Source of the DNA: Sphingomonas sp. AR_OL41 | Lineage (GTDB): Bacteria > Pseudomonadota > Alphaproteobacteria > Sphingomonadales > Sphingomonadaceae | DNA: 64,000 bases | Direction of reading: 5' to 3' | Assembly: GCF_029911635.1 (NCBI RefSeq) | Contig: NZ_JARYTI010000017.1 | Location: 41,911-105,910, forward strand | Program-made: the position numbers and the translations under genes | Shown: positions 33,451 to 41,402 of the stretch, in pieces | How the letters are laid out: every line of letters begins with the position of its first letter | Numbering within the stretch: position 1 is the stretch's first letter | Notes under the pieces: generated by a model | Databases searched by the model: none | Told to the model about the DNA's origin: nothing | The model's input: only the letters and a program-made list of their open reading frames with translations

Positions 33451-33983
33451 GCCCGCTCAGGTGCCGCGAGCCGCGCGGTAAAGCAATCCGCGTTGTGGAA
33501 ATCGGGTTTGCCGCGCGGATGGGCGAGCGCCCAGTAGGATTTGGTGCCGTCCGTTGCTTCGATTATGGCGGAGAGACCCAGGCGCCATTCGCGTGGCGCA
33601 GCGAGGTCGGGGAGAATGAAGTGAATTACGGCACAACCCTTACCGGGCAACCAGTGACCGGAGCTTACGACTTTCTCAATGTCGCTCATCCCGGTGCGGT
33701 AAGTATCGAAGCGATAGGCGGCCCATTTCATCGACGTCGCGAAGTTCAATTCACAATAGTCCGGTTCGTCGACGAACCCCACGAACGCCTCAAAGCAACT
33801 ATGCTGCCACAGACCATCGGTGCGACGGGCAGGGCTGTCGAACTGAGGCCAGATCACCCCGTCCAGATCACCCTCGACAAAAAAGCGCAGCGTTAACTCA
33901 CCTCCTTCGTGCCGGCCAACGTCGGTCCCGATCGCTGTCACAGCGACACTCGGAAAGTCGGGGTGTGGCACCAGCGTCAGCAT
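33447..33983 (-). CDS. DOMON-like domain protein
   Basis: 178 residues starting at the ATG at 33983 ([13 protein letters not shown]). Beta-sandwich pattern with [34 protein letters not shown] and [18 protein letters not shown], matching small DOMON-like proteins of sphingomonads. No signal peptide. Function unknown; it may bind sugar or heme by analogy with DOMON folds. Upstream in-frame codons are repeat sequence ([10 protein letters not shown]) and are excluded. Confidence 0.8.
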   Translation of the reverse strand: MLTLVPHPDFPSVAVTAIGTDVGRHEGGELTLRFFVEGDLDGVIWPQFDSPARRTDGLWQHSCFEAFVGFVDEPDYCELNFATSMKWAAYRFDTYRTGMSDIEKVVSSGHWLPGKGCAVIHFILPDLAAPREWRLGLSAIIEATDGTKSYWALAHPRGKPDFHNADCFTARLAAPERA

Positions 33984-33997
33984 CACGCACCGCCATC

Positions 33998-34029
33998 CTT
34001 CCCCGGCGAAGGCCGGGGTCCAGTTGGGA
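33998..34029 (+). repeat. Family-B REP-like repeat, flank of broken GIY-YIG gene
   Basis: A 7-bp perfect stem with GAAG loop (CCCCGGCgaagGCCGGGG) plus the tail TCCAGTTGG. Inverted copy at 34345–34375; a partial copy at 40518–40532. Confidence 0.85.
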
Positions 34030-34035
34030 CGTCGC

Positions 34036-34332
34036 TCATGGAAGCGAGATCCGCTCGTACAAATCTTCCCATGTCGGATTGAGCCCCTCGATCTCACGCA
34101 CCTTCCAGGCGCGCTGCCAATCCTTCATCTGGAATTCGCGGCGGCGTGCCAAGGACAAATCACCGAAAGCCTCGTACCAAACCAGCAATTTACAGTCGTA
34201 GCGCCTGGTGAAGCCTTCGATCAGGCCGTTGCGGTGCTACTATGCGCGGCGGACGAGATCGTTGGTCGAACCAAGATAGATCGTGCCGTTGCGGGCGTTG
34301 GCCATGATGTAAACATAAGCCTGCTCTTCCAT
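34036..34332 (-). pseudogene. GIY-YIG nuclease (URI-type) broken by two consecutive TAG codons
   Basis: The reading frame starts at an ATG at 34332 ([20 protein letters not shown]) with the GIY-YIG core (YVYIMAN…[13 protein letters not shown]). Two in-frame TAG codons follow at 34242–34237, and the same frame then continues unchanged with [40 protein letters not shown] and a stop at 34036. The continued family-like sequence (Glu in [15 protein letters not shown]) shows the frame was coding. It lies 6 and 12 bp inside inverted family-B REP repeats. Probably a recent pseudogene. Confidence 0.8.
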
Positions 34333-34344
34333 CACAATGGCCTT

Positions 34345-34375
34345 TCCAACTGGACCCCGGCCTTCGCCGGGGAAG
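34345..34375 (-). repeat. Family-B REP-like repeat, second flank of broken GIY-YIG gene
   Basis: 31 bp, reverse complement of the copy at 33998–34029. Together they form the ends of a 378-bp unit enclosing the GIY-YIG pseudogene. Confidence 0.85.
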
Positions 34376-34443
34376 GTCAGGGTGTAAGCCGAAAAGGGCT
34401 CACTGGAAAAACCCGCGCACATGGCCTATGTGCCCCGCCTCCC

Positions 34444-35775
34444 ATGGCTACTGTCCTCCCCTCCCCGCCGCGCGTCGGCATGGTTTCGCTCGGCTGCCCG
34501 AAGAATCTGGTCGACAGCGAGCGCATCCTGACCAAGCTGCGCGCCGACGGCTATCAGATGTCGCCCGACTATGCCGGTGCCGATGTCGTGCTGGTCAACA
34601 CCTGCGGCTTTCTCGATTCCGCCAAGGAGGAGAGCCTCGAGGCGATCGCCGAGGCGATCGCCGAAAATGGCCGCGTCATCGTCACCGGCTGCATGGGCAA
34701 GGAAGCCGAGGCGATCCGCGCGCGCTTCCCGCAGGTGCTCGCGGTGACCGGCGCGCATCAATATGAGGAAGTGGTCGGCGCGGTGCACGAAGCGGCGCCG
34801 ATGCCGCCTTCGGCCTTTCTCAACCTGGTACCCGATGCCGGGCTCAAGCTGACGCCGCGCCACTACAGCTATCTCAAGATCTCCGAAGGCTGCAACCATC
34901 GCTGCGCCTTCTGCATCATCCCATCCTTGCGCGGCGATCTGGTCAGCCGACGCCCCGATGCGATCCTGCGCGAGGCGGAGAAGCTGGTCGCGGCGGGCAC
35001 CAAGGAACTGCTTGTCATCAGCCAGGACACCTCGGCTTACGGCGTCGACATCCGCCACCAGCCGCGCCCCTGGCATGGCGGCGAGGTGCGTGCGCACATG
35101 ACCGACCTGTCGCGCGAGCTCGGCAAGATCGCGCCCTGGGTACGGCTGCACTATGTCTACCCTTATCCCCATGTCGACCAGGTCATACCGCTGATGGCCG
35201 AGGGGCTGATCCTCCCCTATCTCGACATCCCGTTCCAGCATGCCGCACCCAATGTGCTGCGAGCGATGAAGCGCCCGGCGAACGAGGCCAAGGTACTCGA
35301 ACGCATCCGCAAATGGCGCGAGATCGCCCCCGACATTACGATCCGCTCGACCTTCGTGGTCGGCTTCCCGGGCGAGACCGAGGCTGATTTCCAGTATCTG
35401 CTCGACTGGCTCGACGAAGCGCAGCTCGACCGAGTCGGCGCGTTCCGTTTCGAACCCGTCGAAGGCGCCGCCGCCAATGCGCTCCCCGACCATGTGCCTG
35501 AAGCGCTCAAGGAAGAGCGTTACGCGCGCATCATGGAAAAAACCGCGGCGATTTCCGCCGCCAAGCTCCAGGCCAAGATCGGGCGTACGCTCGACGTGAT
35601 CATCGACGTGGTCGATGAGCAGGGCGCGACCGGCCGCTCGCAGGCCGACGCGCCGGAGATCGATGGCGAGGTGCATTTGCGCGATGCCGGGCACCTGACG
35701 GTCGGCGACATCGTCGCGGTCGAGATCGAGGATGCCGACGAGCACGACCTGTTCGGGGTGCCCGTGACACCCTGA
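34444..35775 (+). CDS. rimO: Ribosomal protein uS12 methylthiotransferase RimO
   Basis: 443 residues; start at 34444 ([20 protein letters not shown]). The N-terminal UPF0004 domain has [17 protein letters not shown] with Cys plus [13 protein letters not shown] and TGCMGKEAE for the auxiliary 4Fe-4S cluster. The radical SAM cluster is [15 protein letters not shown] (CxxxCxxC). A C-terminal TRAM domain follows. It methylthiolates the conserved Asp of ribosomal protein S12. The upstream 110 bp carry the B-type repeat. Confidence 0.97.
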   Translation: MATVLPSPPRVGMVSLGCPKNLVDSERILTKLRADGYQMSPDYAGADVVLVNTCGFLDSAKEESLEAIAEAIAENGRVIVTGCMGKEAEAIRARFPQVLAVTGAHQYEEVVGAVHEAAPMPPSAFLNLVPDAGLKLTPRHYSYLKISEGCNHRCAFCIIPSLRGDLVSRRPDAILREAEKLVAAGTKELLVISQDTSAYGVDIRHQPRPWHGGEVRAHMTDLSRELGKIAPWVRLHYVYPYPHVDQVIPLMAEGLILPYLDIPFQHAAPNVLRAMKRPANEAKVLERIRKWREIAPDITIRSTFVVGFPGETEADFQYLLDWLDEAQLDRVGAFRFEPVEGAAANALPDHVPEALKEERYARIMEKTAAISAAKLQAKIGRTLDVIIDVVDEQGATGRSQADAPEIDGEVHLRDAGHLTVGDIVAVEIEDADEHDLFGVPVTP

Positions 35776-35814
35776 GCCATTGCGCGGCGCTCCGGCGGCC
35801 TTAAATGGTTAACG

Positions 35815-36792
35815 ATGCGCTGGCGTAACGGATTCGCGATCGGGCTGCTGGCGTTGTTCGCAACGCCGGCGTCGGGGCAAACCTATGTCCCGCGGGACAT
35901 CGCACCCGTGATCGAATCGATCGACCCGCTGACCGTCGCCGACGAGGATTTTGCGCGAAGCCGCGACCCCGAGGCGTGGGAAGGACTGTCGGTCAGCCGG
36001 ATCAGCTTTCGCGAGGGGCCGGTGACGTGGCGGCTGTGGCGTATCGCCAATCTTCGCCACCGCGACGGGCCGCTCTGGGTTTTGCCGCACGATAACGAGA
36101 ATGCGACCTTCGCCGCCGCGCTGATCGCGGTGCGCTCATGGGGCGGCGTCGTCATCGCGGTCGACAGCGACCCAGTCGCCCACAGCTATGCCGCGCGCTT
36201 CAACACCGGCGCGGGCGCGGCGCCGGTCGACCCCAACCGCAATTTCTACGACGCCTTGCCGCTTTATGCCGGCACGATCCTCGCCGACCTCGGCATGCCG
36301 CCACGGCTGATCGTCGCCCTGCACACCAACGAGCCGGGCTTCGACGCGTCGCTCTCCTCCTGCCCGCACCCGCCTTATGGCGGCAGCGGCACCATCTCGA
36401 TCAAATTGTGCACCGCGCGCTTCCACCCCCGCGCGTCGGTCGGCCGCGCCTGGCCTTTCGACGATGACGACACGCTCGCGCTGGTGCCCTACCCGGTCGA
36501 TGGCGACCCGCGCGGCGCCTTTTGCGCGCGCCGTCTCGGCGGTGCCGACTTCAACATCGTGTTCGAGCGCGTGACGACCAGCGACGGGTCGCTGTCCAAC
36601 TATGCCTCGCTGCACGGCCTGCGCTACGTCAATCTCGAGACCGCCGAGACCGGATCGACGCCGGTCGGCCTCGCCGGCGCGCGCAACCGGCTGGTCGCCA
36701 TGATCGATCGCATGATGACGCTATGCGGCGACGGCCCGACCCTGGCACTGAGCCCGCCTGCGGCGCATCTCGCGACGGCCGGAAGACATTAG
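35815..36792 (+). CDS. Secreted M14-like zinc carboxypeptidase-related protein
   Basis: 325 residues with a signal peptide (MRWRNGFAIGLLALFATPASG). Three features suggest an M14 (zinc carboxypeptidase/succinylglutamate desuccinylase) fold: HDNE in LPHDNENATFAA as an HxxE zinc pair, the Asn-Arg pair in VDPNRNFYD, and a second zinc-ligand His in LIVALHTNEPG. A Glu in YVNLETAE could be the general base. These are my readings of short motifs, not an alignment. Overlaps the convergent ceramidase-like gene by 4 bp. Confidence 0.6.
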   Translation: MRWRNGFAIGLLALFATPASGQTYVPRDIAPVIESIDPLTVADEDFARSRDPEAWEGLSVSRISFREGPVTWRLWRIANLRHRDGPLWVLPHDNENATFAAALIAVRSWGGVVIAVDSDPVAHSYAARFNTGAGAAPVDPNRNFYDALPLYAGTILADLGMPPRLIVALHTNEPGFDASLSSCPHPPYGGSGTISIKLCTARFHPRASVGRAWPFDDDDTLALVPYPVDGDPRGAFCARRLGGADFNIVFERVTTSDGSLSNYASLHGLRYVNLETAETGSTPVGLAGARNRLVAMIDRMMTLCGDGPTLALSPPAAHLATAGRH

Positions 36793-37586
36793 CCTGGGCG
36801 GTGCGGCGCTCGCTCGCTGCGATAATAGCCAAAGGTCAGCCACAGCGAGAACGCGCCGAGCAAATGCCACGCCGCGTGCCCCTGCAACAGGCTGTGCGGC
36901 GCACACACCACGCCCTGCTGGTCGAGGATCCAGATGACGAACGCCAGCGCCGTAGCGAGAATCCCGCCGAGATAGAGCGCGAGCCGCGCGCCCGGCCGCA
37001 GCGGTCGTGCGAAGCCCAGTTCGATCAGGATGGCGAGGTTGAGCAGCACCGCGAACAACCACCGCCGCACCTCCGGCACGACGATCAGCCCGACCGTGAG
37101 ACATGCGCACAACGCGATATAGAGCAGGATCGCGCGACCATCCGGGATGCGCCGCCACCGCGCCAGCGCGCGGACCAGCAGGAACGAACCCACCAGATAC
37201 ATGCCGAGCACGTCGAGAAACTGGCCCCACAGCGTCAGCGTGGCATGCATCAGCACCGAGCCGAGCCCGACGATGATCGCGGTAATCCCGAGCGTGCGCG
37301 CAGCGAGTGGCGGCATCGCCGATCCGCCGTCATGCCCACCGGCGATCAGCATCATCAGAAAACCGATCAGGACATAGCCGTAGGACGACCAGCTGTCGGC
37401 CGGCTGCAATACCAGCGCGCCGATCCGCGGCAGCTCGCAGAAGCAGTGCGTCGCAGTGCAGGTCGCCGGAGCAAAAGCCGCCCAGTTCGGACCAAGCCAT
37501 GCCAGCAGCGCGAGCACCGTCAGCGCGGAGAAGCCGGTCAGCAGGAGCGCTGTCGCCATCGCGCGCCGCGTGATTGCAGTGGTCAT
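36789..37586 (-). CDS. Ceramidase-like (CREST superfamily) seven-helix membrane protein
   Basis: 265 residues with about seven hydrophobic segments. Conserved features of the alkaline ceramidase/CREST fold are visible: CFCELPRIGALVLQPADSWS near the start, HATLTLWGQFLDVLGMY in the middle (His, Asp) and HSLLQGHAAWHLLGAF at the C-terminus (paired His). In CREST hydrolases a Ser, an Asp and three His form the zinc site. Its presence in a lineage that makes sphingolipids instead of LPS makes a ceramide or sphingolipid substrate plausible, but this is inference. Confidence 0.8.
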   Translation of the reverse strand: MTTAITRRAMATALLLTGFSALTVLALLAWLGPNWAAFAPATCTATHCFCELPRIGALVLQPADSWSSYGYVLIGFLMMLIAGGHDGGSAMPPLAARTLGITAIIVGLGSVLMHATLTLWGQFLDVLGMYLVGSFLLVRALARWRRIPDGRAILLYIALCACLTVGLIVVPEVRRWLFAVLLNLAILIELGFARPLRPGARLALYLGGILATALAFVIWILDQQGVVCAPHSLLQGHAAWHLLGAFSLWLTFGYYRSERAPHRPG

Positions 37587-37712
37587 GTCTCGCTCCCCCG
37601 TCGCGCGCCAGCCTAGCGCAGCGAACGCGAAAAGCCATTGCTACGGGCTCTGGCGCACGGCGCGCCATTCTGTAAGGTTCGCGACCTCGTCCGTCGCGTA
37701 CCGAGGATTTCC

Positions 37713-39113
37713 ATGCGCCCGTTCCGCTCTCTCGCCATTGCCGCCACCCTGCTGTTCGCCGCGCCCGCCCTCGCGCAGGAACTGACCGCCGCCGAACAGG
37801 CGCAGGTCGACAAGATCGTCACGGCGCAACTGGCCGCCACCGGCACGCCTTCGGCCTTGATCGCGGTGGTGCGCGGCGGGCGGATCGTGCTCGCCAAGGC
37901 CTATGGCAAGGCGTCCGAGACGATGCCGGTGGCACCCGCGACGGCGCCATACCAGATCGCCTCGATCTCCAAGCAGTTCGCCGGCGCCGCCGTGCTGCTG
38001 CTCGCCCGCGAAGGGAAGCTGAGCCTCGATGACGTGGTGGCGAAATATGTCCCCGGCATCACCGAGGGCGACCATATCACGATCCGACAGCTGCTCAGCC
38101 ACACTTCGGGGCTGCAGGACTACTGGCCGCAGGACTACAGCTTCAAGGCGATGGCGACGCCGGTCACGCCGCAGGGCATTCTCGATCGCTGGGCGAAAAA
38201 GCCGCTCGACTTCGCGCCCGGCACCCAGTGGCAATATTCCAACACCGGTTATGTCGTCGCCGGGCTGATCGTCGAGAAGGTCGCCGGTCAGCCGCTGCTC
38301 GCCTTCCTCCAGCAGCGCATCTTCGCGCCGCTCGGCATCACCGCTTATGATCAGGATCTCGCGATCGGGCCCCATTTCCCGCAAGGCTATGGCCGTCACG
38401 CGCTCGGGCCGCTGCGTCCCGAGCCACCTGCTGCGCAGGGCTGGCTGTTCGCCGCCGGCGAATTGTCGATGAGCGCCGCCGACCTCGCCAAATGGGACAT
38501 TGCACGGATCGACCGAACGATCCTCACCCCGGAAGACTGGAAGATCCAGGAGACCCCGATCCGGCTGAACGACGGGAGCAATTCGCGCTATGGCCTCGGC
38601 GTGTTCATCGGCACGCAGGACGGCCGGCGGATGATCGATCATGGCGGCGAGGCCGTCGGCTTCATCTCCGACAATCTCGTCTTCCCCGACGACAAGGCGG
38701 CGTTCGTCGTGCTGACCAACACCTGGTCGAGCGGCGCGGCGTCGAGCATCGCCCAGGCGCTGTCCAAAACGCTGCTTCCGCCGGCCCCGGCGAGCGCAGC
38801 CGATCTTGCGGCGGGAATCCGCGCCCGCGCGCTGTTCGACCAGCTGCGCGCCGGCCAGCTCGACCGCACACAGCTTACCGACAATGCCAATTTCTACTTC
38901 ACGCCGACCGCGATCGCGGATTACCACACCAGCCTGGCGCCGCTCGGCACCCCGACGAGCTTCACCCAGGCCGGCCCAATGCGGCTGCGCGGCGGCTTCG
39001 TGCTGCGCAGCTATCGCCTCGCGTACAAGGGCAAGACATTGATCCTCAGCACCTTCCTCGAGCCCGGCGACAATGGCCGGTTCGAACAATTCCTCATTTC
39101 GCCGGCCGACTGA
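37713..39113 (+). CDS. Secreted serine hydrolase of the beta-lactamase/PBP4 (class C) fold
   Basis: 466 residues from the ATG at 37713 preceded by CGAGGA, opening into a signal peptide (LAIAATLLFAAPALAQ). Active-site motifs: SxxK in QIASISKQFAGAA, YxN in WQYSNTGYVVAGL and HGG in IDHGGEAVGF. A C-terminal domain of about 130 residues follows. Such proteins are esterases or D-amino-acid peptidases as often as beta-lactamases. The stop overlaps the start of the next gene (TGATG), so it is coupled to the aminopeptidase. Confidence 0.88.
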   Translation: MRPFRSLAIAATLLFAAPALAQELTAAEQAQVDKIVTAQLAATGTPSALIAVVRGGRIVLAKAYGKASETMPVAPATAPYQIASISKQFAGAAVLLLAREGKLSLDDVVAKYVPGITEGDHITIRQLLSHTSGLQDYWPQDYSFKAMATPVTPQGILDRWAKKPLDFAPGTQWQYSNTGYVVAGLIVEKVAGQPLLAFLQQRIFAPLGITAYDQDLAIGPHFPQGYGRHALGPLRPEPPAAQGWLFAAGELSMSAADLAKWDIARIDRTILTPEDWKIQETPIRLNDGSNSRYGLGVFIGTQDGRRMIDHGGEAVGFISDNLVFPDDKAAFVVLTNTWSSGAASSIAQALSKTLLPPAPASAADLAAGIRARALFDQLRAGQLDRTQLTDNANFYFTPTAIADYHTSLAPLGTPTSFTQAGPMRLRGGFVLRSYRLAYKGKTLILSTFLEPGDNGRFEQFLISPAD

Positions 39114-40504
39114 TGGCTGACCGTTTCGCAGGATTGCTGCAGGCCGATCGCGGGCAACCCGCCCGTCTGATCCATGTCGTCCATCCCGATGCGTGGGAGA
39201 AATGGCTCGCCGCGCAACCGCCGCGCGTCCGCACCGCCGTCGCCGCGCATCGGCTGACCGGCAAGGCCGGCAACCGCGCCGTGCTACCCGGCGACAAGGC
39301 CGATGACTGGTCGATGCTGCTGGTGTGCAACGAGGCGGAAAGCTCGCCCTGGCGCATCGCCTCGCTCGGCGACCAGTTGCCCGAGGGTAGCTATCGTCTC
39401 GCCGAGGGAGAGCCGGGCGCGGCAATGCTCGGCTGGCTGCTCGCGCAATATCGCTTCGATCGCTACCGTAAGGACGACAAGCCGACCGGCCCGCGCGTGT
39501 TGCTGACCGGCGAGCCGGCGCGGATCGACGAGATCACGCGCATCGCGGCGGCCACCGCCAAGGTCCGCGACCTCGTCAACACCGCCGCCGCCGATCTCGG
39601 CCCGGCCGACCTCGAACATGAGGCGGCTGCGCTGGCCAAGGCGCATGGCGCGCTGTTCCACGTCACCAGGGGCGATGCGCTCGCCAAGGGTTATCCAATG
39701 ATTCTCGCCGTCGGCCAGGCGGCCGCCAAGGGGCGCGAGCCACGGCTGATCGAACTCGAATGGGGCAACCCGGCGCATCCGCGCGTCGCGATCATCGGCA
39801 AGGGCGTGTGCTTCGATTCGGGCGGGCTCGATATCAAGCCGTCATCGGGCATGCGCCTGATGAAGAAGGACATGGGCGGTGCGGCGCATGCGTTGGCGCT
39901 GGCCGGGCTGGTGATGGCCGAGCGCTTGAAGGTGCGGCTGCATTTGCTGATCCCGGCGGTCGAGAACAGCATTGCGGGCAATGCCTTCCGCCCCGGCGAC
40001 GTGCTGGCGACACGCAAGGGACTGACGGTCGAGAACACCAATACCGATGCCGAGGGGCGGCTGGTGCTCGGCGATGCGATCACCAAGGCGGGCGAGGACA
40101 AGCCGGCACTGATCATCGATTTCGCCACGCTGACCGGCGCGGCGCGCGTCGCGCTCGGGCCCGATCTGCCGGCGACATTCGCCAATGACGATGGCCTGGC
40201 CGAGGAACTGCTGGCGGCCGGCACCGCCGTCGGCGACCCCTTGTGGCGGCTGCCGCTATGGGACGGCTATGACGAGATGTTCGCCTCCGACGTCGCCGAC
40301 CTCGTCAACGCGCCCGATGGCGGTTTTGCCGGTGCGGTGACGGCGGCCTTGTTCCTGCGGCGCTTCGTCCCCGAAGGCACCCCCTGGGTGCATTTCGACA
40401 CCTTCGCCTGGCGCCCCACCGCCAAGCCGGGCCGTCCCAAGGGCGGCGAGGCGCTCGGCCTGCGCGCCAGCTGGGCGGTGCTCAAGGCCCGGTACGGATC
40501 GTGA
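39113..40504 (+). CDS. Leucyl aminopeptidase, family M17
   Basis: 463 residues. The C-terminal catalytic domain shows IGKGVCFDSGGLDIKPS with the dinuclear-metal Lys and Asp, MKKDMGGAAHALA, and ENTNTDAEGRLVLGDA, the M17 signature. The N-terminal domain is the divergent type seen in short M17 enzymes. It releases N-terminal residues from peptides in the cytoplasm. Coupled to the upstream secreted hydrolase by a 1-bp overlap. A partial family-B REP-like palindrome follows at 40518–40532. Confidence 0.92.
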   Translation: MADRFAGLLQADRGQPARLIHVVHPDAWEKWLAAQPPRVRTAVAAHRLTGKAGNRAVLPGDKADDWSMLLVCNEAESSPWRIASLGDQLPEGSYRLAEGEPGAAMLGWLLAQYRFDRYRKDDKPTGPRVLLTGEPARIDEITRIAAATAKVRDLVNTAAADLGPADLEHEAAALAKAHGALFHVTRGDALAKGYPMILAVGQAAAKGREPRLIELEWGNPAHPRVAIIGKGVCFDSGGLDIKPSSGMRLMKKDMGGAAHALALAGLVMAERLKVRLHLLIPAVENSIAGNAFRPGDVLATRKGLTVENTNTDAEGRLVLGDAITKAGEDKPALIIDFATLTGAARVALGPDLPATFANDDGLAEELLAAGTAVGDPLWRLPLWDGYDEMFASDVADLVNAPDGGFAGAVTAALFLRRFVPEGTPWVHFDTFAWRPTAKPGRPKGGEALGLRASWAVLKARYGS

Positions 40505-40517
40505 TTTAGCCCGACGG

Positions 40518-40532
40518 CTTCCCCGGCGAAGG
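40518..40532. repeat. Partial family-B REP-like palindrome
   Basis: 15 bp (CTTCCCCGGCGAAGG) matching the left part of the 33998–34029 repeat, in the 31-bp gap between the convergent aminopeptidase and tpiA genes. Confidence 0.5.
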
Positions 40533-40535
40533 TGC

Positions 40536-41273
40536 TCAGGCGCCCGCCGCAATAATCGGCACGAACTTCGCCGCCGTCAGGCTCGCGCCCCCGACCAGCG
40601 CACCATCGACATCGCCCGCGCCCAGCAATTCGGCCGCATTGCCGGCGGTGACGGACCCACCATAGAGCAACCGCATCGCCCCGGCGTCATCGCCGATCAG
40701 ATCGCGCAGCTTCGCGCGAATCGCCCCGTGCATCGCCGCCACATCGTCGACCGTCGGGGTGCGCCCGGTGCCGATCGCCCACACCGGTTCATAAGCGATC
40801 GACAGCCAGGACGCGGCCGCACCCACGGGTAGCGAACCCGCCAGCTGCGTCGTCACCACGTCGACCGCGCGCCCGGCATCGCGCTCGGCCAGCGTCTCGC
40901 CGACGCACAGGATCGCCGTCAGGCCGTGCCGGCGCAGTGCCTCCGCCTTGGCCTTCACATCGCCATCGGTCTCGCCGCAATCGGCGCGCCGCTCGCTATG
41001 GCCGACGATCGAGAAGCTGGCGCCAGCCTCCCTGATCATGCTCGCCGAAATGCACCCGGTATGCGCGCCCTTGTCGGCCGGATGGACATCCTCGGCGCCG
41101 ATCGCGAGGCCCGGTGCGCGCGCCGCCGCCGGGGCGATCAGCGTCGCCGGCACGGCCATCGCCACGTCGATATCCGGATGCGCCGCCGCCGCGACGGCGA
41201 TACCATCGAGTTCGGCAAGCGCGGCATGATCGCCGTTCATCTTCCAATTGCCCGCCACCAGCTTGCGTCGCAT
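40536..41273 (-). CDS. tpiA: Triosephosphate isomerase
   Basis: 245 residues. N-terminal KLVAGNWKMNGD (catalytic Lys), catalytic His in FSIVGHSERRADCGETD, catalytic Glu in LSIAYEPVWAIGTGRTPT and the phosphate loop LLYGGSVTAGNAAELL. Interconverts dihydroxyacetone phosphate and glyceraldehyde 3-phosphate. Divergent from ppiD with a ~130-bp shared upstream region. Confidence 0.97.
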   Translation of the reverse strand: MRRKLVAGNWKMNGDHAALAELDGIAVAAAAHPDIDVAMAVPATLIAPAAARAPGLAIGAEDVHPADKGAHTGCISASMIREAGASFSIVGHSERRADCGETDGDVKAKAEALRRHGLTAILCVGETLAERDAGRAVDVVTTQLAGSLPVGAAASWLSIAYEPVWAIGTGRTPTVDDVAAMHGAIRAKLRDLIGDDAGAMRLLYGGSVTAGNAAELLGAGDVDGALVGGASLTAAKFVPIIAAGA

Positions 41274-41402
41274 GCGTCCCCCTGTCTGCTTTACGCCCGC
41301 TTAGCGCGGCACGTCGTGCGCACAAGCTTGAAGCGGCCGGCACCTGTCCGTAAAGCGACCGCTTCGTACTTCGTCTTCTGCATAGATCGGCCCTGTTCCA
41401 CC

